From positions 30,875,956 through 30,939,955 of the forward strand of contig CM048851.1 in the NCBI GenBank assembly GCA_026545225.1: 64,000 bases of DNA, written 5' to 3'. Positions 36,601-45,900 of the stretch are shown in pieces. Below the pieces are notes generated by a model, which saw nothing but the letters and a program-made list of their open reading frames with translations, made no database searches and was not told the origin of the DNA. Source of the DNA: Cornus controversa. Taxonomy: Eukaryota > Streptophyta > Magnoliopsida > Cornales > Cornaceae. The position numbers were made by a program, and so were the translations under genes. Position 1 is the stretch's first letter, and each line of letters opens with the position of its first letter.

Positions 36601-39600
36601 GTAATGGAAATGAGGATGCTACGTGGATGATAGGAGTGACTAGAACAGATAAGAAATGAATAAGTGAGAGGAAAACTAGGAATAGCGAAGATTAATGATA
36701 AAATTAGAGAAACTAGACTTAGGTATGACATATACAATGTAGATCCGAAGATGCACCGGTTAGAAGAAGAGTTGTTTGCATAGAAGGTAAATGACAAAGA
36801 CACCGATCAAAACCTACATGGGATGAAGTAATTAAAAATGATTTTGTTAAAAATTAAATACTAGAGGAGACATGACGTATATTAGGAATGAAAAAAGGGA
36901 ATTCATGGTGCTGATGCCATCCATATGGGATAAAGGTAAGGATGATAATGATGATGATGAAGATACATGCTTTGGCCATTAGTTTCTCCTTTTCAAGAAC
37001 TCCATTTTTCATGGAAGAAGCAGGCCTATTTAATAATCTGTTGGTGAACTTCTGTAAGCCAAGCCCATCTAAAAGGTTACTAGAAGAGCTCAATTGTTCG
37101 GCTTGATGAGTTTAGTATGACATTATGGTTTTTTAATTAGCTTTATCCTATCACACCCTGGGTGTGCAAGGATTACCTTGTTTCCTGTTGAAACATTCCT
37201 TGACACTTTAATAAATTAGGTGTAGGATCTTGTCTAAACTTCTAATTTCAAACTCTGAGGTACTGAAGAAATCATACATCTTAGATCACTATTCTTTTTT
37301 GATCAGCTTATTCCTTACTTTTTTCTCTTGATTTTATTTGAGAATTTATCTCATTGTTGCCCCATGCATAGGCATTTTACAAATTATATTTGCTGGTTGA
37401 CTTTTTAATGAATCATTGGAGCATACTTCACAAATTAATCTCATTGATAGACTGTGGGTCTTGCTTTTGCAGATGAGCTTCCAATTTGCTGGGAAAGCCA
37501 TTTATACTGCAGTGTGGGTTGCTGCTGTTTCATTGTTCATGGAGTTGCTGGGTTATTCTAACATGAGGTATCTGACTGCTGGGGGTTTTGGCACAGTGTT
37601 GCTCACCCTTGCTGGTCGTGAGGTATAGCTCGGTTCTCATTTCCACCCTTACATGAAAACACTGCAGTTTTTCTGATTATATAGAGCACTCTAGATTATC
37701 CTTGCACGTGCCATGTTAAAGGCTGGTAATGAACCATCAAATCGTTTTTGCTTTTTTAATGCTTTCAGTTAATTAAGTGTATTTTCATGAACTAGAAATC
37801 TTGATTTATATTTTTGGTTTATTCAGATATTCACAAATTTCCTTTCGAGTATAATGATCCATGCAACTCGACCGTTTGTTTTGAATGAATGGATTCAGAT
37901 GAAAATTGAAGGCTATGAAGTTTCTGGTACAGTAGAGGTTCGTTGTTACCGTGCTTTAGTGTACAACAGAAAAGTAATATAGATAATAAAAACTAGAAAG
38001 AAAATAAAATGCTTATGCATGCAGCCACTACTTCAGTTGCGACTGCTCGTGCATAAATAAAATGGTGCTACTCAGGCTTATCAAGAACGAAGGCCTTAAC
38101 ACTTCTGAATTGGAAATGCTAACCAAAGTTCTTTTTTTTATAAAATATACTAGGTTAGAACTTGAGGGATCTTAATATTTGTTTCGATATGTTTTTATAA
38201 TCTAATAGTACTTTATGTTTCAGTGTGTGGGTTGGTGGGCGCCAACAATTATAAGAGGTGATGATCGTGAAGCAGTTCACATTCCTAACCACAAGTTCAC
38301 AGTGAATGTGGTGAGGAATCTTAGCCAGAAGACTCATTGGCGCATCAAAACCCACCTTGCCATCAGTCACCTAGATGTCAATAAGATCAATGTGAGGAAT
38401 TGTATTGATTATCTTGTTTGTCAATGGAAGTTTTGTGCAGCCAAAGGCATGCCATTTGTTTTCCCTTTCATGTCACTATATTTTGGATTGTCCTTTTCCT
38501 TTGTGCAGAATATCGTAGCGGATATGCGCAAGGTTTTGGCCAAAAATCCTCTAGTGGAGCAGCAAAAGTTGCATAGAAGAGTATTTCTTGATAACATCGA
38601 TCCGGAGAGTCAGGCTCTTTTAGTAAGCGTTTTACGTTGTCCTGGTTCACAATCATTTTTATTTTTCATGATTCTTTTTTATTTTTTTACTGAACATACA
38701 ACTTGATCAGCAAAGTGGGTGTCTGGAAAAGTTGTCTTATTACTATTTTTGATGGAAGTTTTTAGAACTCAATATGTGGTGCTCCTTTAGGTTGGTGAGT
38801 TGCCTCTTCATAACTCAAAATTTCCAATCCTCACTGAACAACATTAGCTGGCTATTCATTAGCTAAAATATTTCACTTAACCCCAAAAAGAGCTGTTGTA
38901 GGCTAGTAGCACGGTGATTAATTTCTAGCATGACATTTAAAAGGAAGGGATGGTTCGATTGTTCTCATTGATCCAAGAAATATCACACGTGACATCAAAA
39001 ATACATATTTTTAGTCATTAGAAGTATATATTTGTTTCTTACATTTATAGAGTGGTTAAATATTCACCTGCTATGATTTCAGTTAATCATTTTCTTGCTT
39101 CCATTTCGATTGAGGATTTTGAAATTGCCGAATTTGGTATATTTTATTAGTTATAATAAAAGATTATTATTTTAATGGTGTTAATAATTTCTCTTTGGCC
39201 TGTATTATATTGCAGATTTTGGTGTCTTGTTTTGTGAAAACCTCACGTATTGAGGAGTACCTTTGTGTCAAGGTAAGAGTTGTTTATTTCAATTGGATAT
39301 TAATGGATGGGTGGTCCCTGCAGCTGATAGCTAATATGCTTCGCAATATTAAAACCTTAGAAAGTAAATAATTTTTATTTAATTTTTTTAACTAATTACT
39401 ATTGGATCCAATTGTTTGGAATTGGTTGATGGCCATGTTGTAAGCCCTGACAACATTCTGGCACTCAAAGAGACACACTGCATATTCATTATAATATATT
39501 TTTGAAAGTATGAATGCGAGGAAGAAGTCTTTTGATTTAACTCAAGTTGAAAACTTTCTTAGAGATGGTGCCATGTGTAGTACAAATCGAGTCCCCTTTA

Positions 39601-40688
39601 AGTACTTTTGATGGGAACTGTGCTGTGGTTTCAGCTGGTTGGTGCAGTCCATTATTCATTGCCATAATCTCATTTATATGGATTTTGGTGGTTTTGTTAT
39701 TAAAGACAACTTTTCACATGTTTGAGCTAGTATTCCAAATTACTTTTGACTGTTGACGCTGTCGAATTGTTGTTTCTGTCCTTGGTTTCAAGTCTGGCTA
39801 TATTCTGTATTAACCGGTAATTTAGCAACACTGAAGACCAATGTATGTTTGATGAAACAGGAAGCAGTATTGTTGGATCTTCTCAGAGTTATTGGCCACC
39901 ACCGGGCTCGGCTTGCCACACCCATCCGCACAGTACAGAAGATGTATAGTGACGCTGATATGGAAAGTGTACCGTTTGCGGACACCGTATTCACTCGTTC
40001 CAAAGCAGCTGTTAACCGCCCACTCCTACTGATTGAGCCCACCTATAAAATCAATGGTGAGGATAAGACTAGGATTTCAACTCGCTCAGTACGTTTAAAT
40101 GAAGAAAAAGATGCCAAGGTTGAAGCAGCCTCGACATCTGACTCCCAGGCAGATGCCAGGGCTGGCTCAACCTCAGTTCTTGGTAATACGAAAGCAGAAT
40201 CAAGCTCTATTGCCAGCTCAAACTCGAAGGTTTCAGCAATGTCAACATCAGACAACTCTGAAAAGCAGCAGATGAAGGCGGCAATTGAGGAAGACACATC
40301 AGGGGGAACAGCAGGAGTAGTGAAATCAGATGACAAGAAATCGATTGGAGTTTCTTTTGAGAAGTTGCCTCTTAATTCCACAGAATCTTGCAGTGATAAT
40401 ACAGAGATTCCTTCAGGCACTTGGCAGGCAAAGCAAGACAGTGAAAGGCCTGCTGTGTCACCGTCCATGGCTAGGCCTGCCTTGGAAGATAATATTGTTC
40501 TTGGCGTTGCTTTAGAAGGGTCAAAACTAACACTTCCAATTGAGGAAGAACTAGCTCCATCTCCTAACCATGCAGAGCCAAAGGAATTGGCTGCTGCCTC
40601 CAGGACTGGAAATGGTTCTGCTCCTGTTGGCAAAGACAAGAAAGACGATCAGATTCCTGCAGGTCACAGTAACAAACCTAGTGATTAG
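18643..40688 (+). CDS. MSL2/3: MscS-like mechanosensitive ion channel, plastid type (MSL2/MSL3), 13 coding exons
   Basis: Predicted 706-aa channel of the plastid envelope. In Arabidopsis MSL2/MSL3 relieve hypo-osmotic stress and control plastid size, shape and division. Exons: 18643-18720, 18827-18886, 19780-19937, 23676-23799, 23900-23997, 24106-24219, 24750-24810, 37473-37622, 37827-37937, 38224-38391, 38509-38622, 39216-39272, 39861-40688; all introns GT/AG and all phases join. Residues 1 to about 95 look like a transit peptide (few acids, Ser/Arg-rich). Membrane segments: about 108-130, 155-172, 196-212, 240-259, and the pore-lining helix at 265-290 ([32 protein letters not shown]), the MscS core. 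The beta domain follows ([33 protein letters not shown]). The tail from about 500 is Ser/Glu-rich and ends with the family motif [14 protein letters not shown] (640-653). Length fits the family (about 670-750). Residue 319 is Cys where I recall His in relatives. Intron 7 is 12,662 bp and full of retroelements. No disabling change seen. Confidence 0.95.
20528..21302. repeat. GTCGGACAC-type repeat element in intron 3
   Basis: The left end CCAAGAAGCATGGACACT and the right end, read inward, CCAAGAAACAAAGACACT form an imperfect inverted repeat. The interior has many GGACACGACAC, GTTGGACAC and GTCGACCAAGTGTCC phrases. This composition marks a common non-autonomous element group in plant genomes. 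I could not confirm the target duplication. Part of the near-identical inverted repeat (21084-21185) lies inside and its partner (21401-21502) outside. Confidence 0.45.
21051..21138. repeat. Perfectly placed 37-bp-arm hairpin
   Basis: Arms 21051-21087 and 21102-21138 are reverse complements with a few mismatches (both start or end with GGCTCTCACTTTT), separated by a 14-base loop. On RNA or single-stranded DNA this could fold into a long stem. It sits in intron 3 of the channel gene. Confidence 0.75.
21084..21502. repeat. Near-identical inverted repeat, two arms of about 102 bp
   Basis: 21084-21185 and 21401-21502 are inverted copies that I count as differing at two positions, with a spacer of about 215 bp. 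The arms share the 21051-21138 hairpin sequence, so three related pieces (one forward, two reverse) occur within 450 bp. Two matching short frames (starting [10 protein letters not shown] on opposite strands) are just the two arms. The similarity suggests recent origin or conversion. Confidence 0.8.
21850..22720 (-). repeat. Probable solo or partial LTR in intron 3
   Basis: The style matches the LTR split at 48.4-51.8 kb: GGGAAACCC, AACCCTAG..CCCCTAG, an LTR leader, a TATA-rich stretch with short tandem repeats, and a variable region with GATCGATTGAGG and TTGATCGATCGACA. No coding domains. Edges and orientation are uncertain. Confidence 0.4.
22374..22493. repeat. Two tandem copies of a 60-bp unit
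   Basis: The unit runs from TTGTGCTCTCTATACGCTC to TGATATATTCTAC and occurs at about 22,374-22,433 and 22,434-22,493 with few differences. It makes the 125-codon minus frame at 22,267-22,644 look repetitive; that frame is not a gene. Confidence 0.75.
25780..26312 (+). pseudogene. RTE-type LINE relic, left half
   Basis: Broken frames give [50 protein letters not shown] and [17 protein letters not shown], the segment between endonuclease and reverse transcriptase typical of plant RTE LINEs (KPWWWNEEVQ, YKRLGTKEGE, RERKTRDL). Many stops. Its downstream half reappears at 36,064 after the LTR element, so this relic was the landing site of the later insertions in intron 7. Confidence 0.75.
26313..26860. 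repeat. LTR-like repeat with two 140-bp tandem copies
   Basis: It contains the widespread plant LTR phrases GATGTGGGATGTCACAAT, GGGACCCAGCATATTCGCTGGCC and GGCTCTGATACCATTTGTCACGACTCGC. The unit starting ATCGGCTCTGATACC is repeated head to tail at 26,537-26,676 and 26,677-26,816 with almost no change, and a third, diverged part-copy lies at about 26,313-26,440. No coding domains. Confidence 0.75.
26866..28135 (-). repeat. Left (3') LTR of the gypsy element, inner end missing
   Basis: From about 27,410 it matches the right LTR from about 30,790: the CTGCTTATTAGCTAGCTCCC array, then AAGGCACATAA, TTACTGTTCA repeats, ATACTATTCTT, GATTTTGATCAACATAAATA, GAAAACACACAC. It stops at a (CA)n run (28,112-28,136), where the integrase frame is joined directly. 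The remaining roughly 250 bases of LTR, the polypurine tract and the end of pol are therefore missing, probably by a deletion anchored in the CA repeat. Confidence 0.8.
27404..27682. repeat. Four tandem copies of a 67-79 bp unit in the LTR
   Basis: Units start at 27404, 27471, 27538 and 27617, each AATCCTGACATGCCG, an (AT)n of varying length, GGTGAGACTGCTTATTAGC and TCCCAATTCCGTATG. Length differences come from the AT run. The same array, rearranged, is in the other LTR near 30,800-31,080. Confidence 0.85.
28098..30726 (-). pseudogene. Ty3/gypsy pol relic: protease, RT, RNase H, integrase
   Basis: Reading right to left: protease (30,726-30,508; active site [10 protein letters not shown], so the expected catalytic Asp of DTG is Tyr), RT (30,204 to about 29,450; [33 protein letters not shown]), RNase H (29,416-29,042; [46 protein letters not shown]), integrase HHCC finger (28,946-28,518; [25 protein letters not shown]) and integrase core end (28,430-28,140; [25 protein letters not shown]). 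It stops at the (CA)n run before any chromodomain. Frames are broken by stops (for example near 29,450-29,880). The style is that of plant chromoviruses. Confidence 0.92.
30863..30940. repeat. 28-bp-arm palindrome made by an inverted LTR unit
   Basis: Arms 30863-30890 and 30913-30940 are reverse complements with one mismatch (ATTAGCTAGCTCT outer, CGTATGACA inner), loop 22 bases. It arises because one tandem unit of the LTR array is present in reverse orientation here. Confidence 0.85.
31736..35846 (-). mobile_element. L1-type LINE inserted in the gypsy LTR
   Basis: The 3' tail appears as a T-run at 31,736-31,743. Coding sequence runs right to left, with an ORF1-like C-terminal piece at 35,753-35,502 and ORF2 from 35,431. 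The 5' edge is put at about 35,846 because the LTR-type AT-rich sequence resumes there. A duplication of ATATATAT-like sequence on both sides is possible but not diagnostic in such AT-rich DNA. Most of ORF1 is missing, as in a 5'-truncated copy. Confidence 0.8.
31822..35431 (-). pseudogene. L1 ORF2 relic: endonuclease, reverse transcriptase, zinc-binding domain
   Basis: The start [17 protein letters not shown] (35431) is the endonuclease N-terminus, followed by a frameshift, the CLQETK motif, GGDFNVV (near 35,010), [12 protein letters not shown] (near 34,830) and TSDHVPML (near 34,775) in changing frames. The RT is a single open stretch of 417 codons (34,345-33,092) with [40 protein letters not shown] and the catalytic FADD, plus LPLGVKA. 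The C-terminal zinc domain (32,272-32,072) has [18 protein letters not shown]. The RT is intact but the endonuclease is broken by frameshifts, so the element is inactive but fairly young. Confidence 0.93.
36064..36965 (+). pseudogene. RTE-type LINE relic, right half
   Basis: This continues the relic at 25.8-26.3 kb. Broken frames give [57 protein letters not shown], a [28 protein letters not shown]-like stretch, and a C-terminus before the repeated ATGATGATG tail. This is the classic end of plant RTE LINEs (KLKGKFYRTAIRPAMLYG, RMLRWM). A sister copy of the end lies at 55,322. Confidence 0.8.
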
Positions 40689-40923
40689 CGAGGCAGAGAA
40701 AGGTAACGAATGTTTGTGATGTACAGTAATGCCTCTACTAGTTTAACCCTGTGCAGAAATGCAAGAAGCTGTGTTTTTTAAAGGCTGGCATTGGTGCAGT
40801 ATGTATTTTCTTCATGAAGAACCCATGATTGCTAGTGATTGTTGAATTTTTCAATATTTGTCGGCCAATGAAGAATTGGCAATTTAATTGAAAAGATGAT
40901 TCATGTTTCAACCATTCCAATTC
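40689..40923 (+). other. 3' UTR region of the channel gene
   Basis: T-rich sequence between the TAG stop and the Mutator-like element. Possible poly(A) signals are AATTTAATTG-like motifs near 40,880, none canonical, so the cleavage site is not placed. The Mutator-like element begins only 245 bp after the stop codon. Confidence 0.45.
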
Positions 40924-40933
40924 TTTTAACTAA

Positions 40934-42059
40934 GAGGTTTGCTAGCAACAGTCGCACTTCTGACTGAATGGATACACGTGAGTTTTATTTTTTAGTTTTT
41001 TAGTCTTCACTATTATCCAGATCTCTCTCACTTGTCACTCTCTTCTTTCTCTCTCTCTCATCTCTCATGCTCTCTGTCACTTCTTTCACTCTGTTCTGTT
41101 CTTTTTTTTTTTTTTTTCTTAATCTAAAAGTACTTTTCAAATTTTATTTTGTTAATATATTATGTGTTCACAGTGGTCTTCGATTTTGTAATTTTGTTTG
41201 TGACTAGCAGTTGCCATAATTATTTTCCTTCAACCTTTTTCTTTTCCCCCCTTATCCTACATGTTAATTTATATATATTATAACTCTCCCATAATCTTTT
41301 TTCTTCAGTTTTTTATGTAGAAAACACATGCAAAGAAAAGAAAGACGTGTATGTATTGTTAGATTTTTGAGTTGTACTACTAGTGTACTATTCACCTACT
41401 CTCACATAATGTATATACTCTTATTTTACACGTGTATTAACTTACTTAAACGTAGGGCTAAATACATTTCACCTACCTACTTACCTAAACGTTAGGACTA
41501 AATACATTTCACCTACCTCTTACTTTGTATAGCCTCTTCTACTAATTTCCTTGTTTAACTTTAGCAACTAGCCTAGCCTTTATATAGGGTCTTATGTACT
41601 TTCAAGTTTGTATCAATTCAATATACCATTACATTTAACATGCATCATGTATGTATATATAATATATATATTTATTCTCTCCAAAACTGATGGAAAGGAT
41701 GAGAAGCGACCTATTTTATAAACAAGGCCAGCCCGGTCCTCCAGTAAGCCGAAGCATAAGAGGGTCCACCTTTGGGCTGCCACAATGGTGCTGGTTGTCT
41801 ACGCTGTCAATAGAGTGCCGTAATAGTTTAGATGTTTGCCGAAAAATTTTCTGAAGGTTTTTATGTTGTTCCATGCTGCCGGGATTGGATTCTAGGTTAG
41901 ATTTTAGAGAGGGAGGGGAGAGAGAAAAAAAGAAGAGAGAGGTTAGAGAGAGAAAGCATTAGAGATTAGAAAGAGAGATCTGGATAACGTGAAGTCTAAA
42001 AATGAAAAAAATAAAACAGACAGGCTAATTGACGCCCACCACGGTTGCTAGCAAACCTC
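40934..42059. mobile_element. Non-autonomous Mutator-like element (MULE), 1,126 bp
   Basis: Both ends read inward GAGGTTTGCTAGCAAC. The terminal inverted repeats are long, about 170 bp with mismatches and small gaps, and include a shared ATCCAGATCTCTCT and CT-rich tracts (left 41,020-41,100; right 41,890-41,990). The flanking 10-mers TTTTAACTAA (40924-40933) and TTTTAACTAA (42060-42069) are identical; MULEs make 9-10 bp duplications. The interior has no transposase and no captured exon I can recognise. Confidence 0.9.
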
Positions 42060-42069
42060 TTTTAACTAA

Positions 42070-42978
42070 TTATCACAATATATATATATATATATATAGT
42101 AAGTTCCAAGTATATATTAGTTATAATTGCAAACTTTGAATGTGATGCGTGAGTCCTTGATAGCTTCAGCCCTCTGGGAAGCTGCTTGATGATAGAATAA
42201 GTTCTCTACTGAACAATGTATACATCCATGTTTTTAAAATTTTGATTCATAGTAAGAATTTAATAATAATAATAATAATAATACCCAAAACATCTACAGT
42301 GACGTAGTTGTCAAAATTAGGTGGTGTTTGGAATTATGAACAAGGAAAGGAAGGAAAGTTATGTTTGACAACTCAAATTTAAGAGAAGAAAGAAAGGAGA
42401 AAAGAAAAAAGTGCAAAGGAAAGAAGGAATAGAGATTTTAATTTTGTTTTTCCCTTTCTTATTTTAAGGGCGCATGTGGCCCCACTCCAACATATGCCAG
42501 GAGGCTCCCAACCAACTGACCTATAACTAACAAGAACCAAATATGCAATTCCAAAATCTGAAGATCCATCAGATAATTCAAAAAAGCTTTCCAAAAAAGG
42601 AAGGGAAAAAAAAACAGATAATTCAAAAATGCAGACCTAATGTATATGAGCTGAATGTGTGTTCAATGAGATTATATGGACATTGTCGCAGTGAAATAAC
42701 ACTTCAGAATGGGCATTTCAGTTGTAAATTGTAGTTTCTGACAGATTATGCTTCATTTAAAGCCTTTGAATAGATACAGTAAAAATAATATGAAATTAAA
42801 GCGGACCATGAGGTGCACATCATTACTGTCCAACCCAAACAGAGACTTCACATTCAAATTCCGTTCAGACTAGCAGAGCATACATTGCTAATATGGAGCC
42901 ATAACACTATTCACAGCATGGCAGTACCCTAGTGAGAATCAATTAGAGAGAAATGAGAAATGAGAAACTAGACCCAAT
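42070..42978. other. Intergenic DNA between two convergent genes
   Basis: It holds (AT)n at about 42,078-42,098, (AAT)n near 42,261-42,283, and a purine-rich segment at 42,330-42,430. The minus-strand gene's 3' UTR must lie in its right part. No further gene is visible. Confidence 0.4.
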
Positions 42979-45900
42979 TTACAAATTTAGATCCTTTGAC
43001 ATATTGCTTGTTAGCTCTCCATCCCCTTCAAGGGGAGTGAGCCGCAGCCTTTTTGCAGCCTGCTCCACATCTGATTCTGAATCCTCACCAATCAACCTCA
43101 CACCATCATCACACATGGCAACCCCATTTTCTTGTATATTACAGTCTTCAAGAGACAATCCAGGTAGGCTATTGGGGGGGCTAGAGGTTAGAGGATCAGC
43201 ATTACCCTTCCTATCAACCATGTCATCATCATGATATTGAGGATCTGCAACATCCAGCATCTCACTAGGAGCAGAGTCAAAGCCTTCTGTCAAGCAGTCT
43301 ATGTTTCCCGTCGAGGGAGATCTTGGATGATATGTTTTCTCTTTTAAACTGAGATCTTCCCTATCCGGGCAATTTTCCTTGACCTCTACTTCTAATGAAT
43401 CATCGGAGGCACAAATTGATGTTTCTGGGGATGAGTCAATGTCTTCATGCCCCGCTTGGGGGACAGAGATCCCTGGGTTCCAGGAAGTCTCTGCATCAAA
43501 ACCTCTAGATGAATAAGGAAAGGCACAACTTCCAGGTGTGATCCCAGATAGTCGCTGAAAACCAATTTCAGCTGCTGGTGTTACTGGTGTATAGACAAAA
43601 TGCTCACCAGCTTCTACATTTTCCTGTTTCAAGACGGATACAATAGGGTTAAAACTTCAGACGGTTTTAGAGGACTTTATAGATCACACATTCACAATAA
43701 GATGCACTACAGTTTTTTGAAAGAGAGAAGATAAAATATTATTTTACAGAATCCTTTTCCATTCACAGAATTTGGTTTCAAGGGGTTGAGTCAACTTTGT
43801 TCAAATCCAATTAAAAAGCCAAAGAAAGGATATAAAAGCTGACCAACTTAAAAAAAGAAAAGAAAGAAAGAAAGACTAAAGAATAGTAAAGAAAGAAAAG
43901 AAATTTTGGAAGGTGAAATTAGCCAAGTAAACTGTCACAGCAGCCAATATAGATGTTTGATGATACATTCCAGTTTAAACTTAGTTTCTTGTATATTACA
44001 AGAAACTTAAGGTGATTCCAACTGTCAACAGATCAGTCAGCTGTAAGTCAACATCACTGAACATTACTGTTAGTATGCGATCATCACCCTTTATCAGTAA
44101 ATTCTAATTTCCTCATGATTATTTTCCCTCTGCAAAAATGAAAATTTGACTTTTCTCCCAAGAATAATGTATACCAAATTTTATAATGGAAGAAGTGGGT
44201 TGAGTTGTATGCATAGAAAGTTGTAACAAGCGTCTAATATTCTGTAAAATTTTGCTAATAAAGAGAGAGATTTACCAGCATATTTCAAAGCTTGCTAATT
44301 CCAAGGCTTTCCTGGGAAGGAACTTATGTTTCTTCAAGCATTTAGTATAAGTTCCTTCAAGCATTTAATATTTGATTAAAGGATAAAACAGCAGGCTTTC
44401 TCATTGATTTTGGGTGGAAGTTTATCCCTCAATCTCAACATTTTTTTTTGTAAGTATCACTCAATCTCAACAATGGATTAACATGTTTGAATAATCCATT
44501 TTATTTACAAAAAAAAAAGGAATTTTATAGCAACATCTAAAACAGGAGTTGAATTGGCAAAAATTTACTCAAAGAGATTGGTTGCCATGTGCAGGGAAAA
44601 AACAAAAACGAACAGGTTGCCATTACCAACTTATTCATAAAGCCTTATTGGATTCTATTTATGCCACAGTTACATAGAATTGATTCTGACAACATTTACA
44701 CTCATCCCAATATTGTTGAGCAGTTTTCAGATAAGAAGATAAAAGGAATGGAAATACCTCAATTGGTGACAAAGCACTCTTAAAGTTGTTGAAAGATGCT
44801 GCCTGGTCAAAAGCTTGATATTGTCCATCCAGAAATGATCCTGCAGTAGCCTCTGGCTCAAAAAACTCCCTTACAACCAAGCCTGAATCATTAGCACATT
44901 GATTATTCCTCAGAAAGGATGTTGATAACAGGGTGATTTCAATCCCCTGACTACCACAAGAAGCTAATAACTTGTCCTGACAACTCTTTGAAGGACTGCA
45001 TCTCTCTGAAAGAAAGTCCACACCAGTTTCATTCTCGTTATTACTTTTGGGATTGTTAGAACTATAATGCTTCTCACTGCTATTAGCCAGAGAAATATCC
45101 TGAGAACGATCTTCCAGGAGTTCAGATATCAATCTCTGGATAAGAACTCGCTTCAGAGAAGCCTCAGCAGGTGGAAACCAATCAACATTAAGCTGAAATG
45201 AAAAAATGTCAATTATGTATGCATAATAAAAGTGACCAATTATCAAAAAATAAATATGGGTTTATAGGAGATTCTTGGGGGAAAAAAAAAAATGTCACTA
45301 AGGCTCAGCTAATAACAACAAACTGAAATCATTCCATTTATCATTTACTTTTCAACAATTAATTTCAAGATACAGTTTATATTATTCCATTTATAGAAAG
45401 GGATTCTTACAATAGCATATACATAAAACTAATCATTCATGGATAATCCAGTAGCATATAAATTTTATGTCACACAAGCTTGGGAAAGAGCTGACACAAC
45501 TACTAGACAAACATACAATAAGAAAAAGTCATTTCTGGCTGCTCTGACAAGACACATAATAAACAATTTATTAGTGAAATCTATCGGTGAACTTCTGATG
45601 GAATAAGCTTTATAGCTTTTAAACAAGATATGCTGATACGGTCCATGACTCAGGGTCGTCCACGCTCCACAAACAAAACTAAGAAGTTGATTGAGGCAAC
45701 AAAAGAAGGCAACGATCAATTTGTGATGGTAGAGAATAAGTATAAGAGACATAGAAGAGGAGAAAAATTAAAAATTCAGGTTAAATCTTGGTGGTGCGTA
45801 TCTAAAATTACTAAAACATAAAGTAAAAAACCCAAATATAGAAAAATCTGTAATATGTAATGAATTCTGAAAAATGACCTAGGTTGGATTAGAATCAGAT

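Noticed and set aside
37145-37165. Short palindrome CACACCCTGGGTGTG
   Set aside because: Seven-base arms are expected by chance at this scale and nothing nearby gives it a role.
38215-38706. 163-codon plus-strand open frame taken as one protein
   Set aside because: It runs through two exons of the channel gene and the intron between them, which has clear GT/AG borders.
40043-40639. 198-codon minus-strand open frame
   Set aside because: It is the antisense shadow of the last channel exon, which matches the family in the plus frame.
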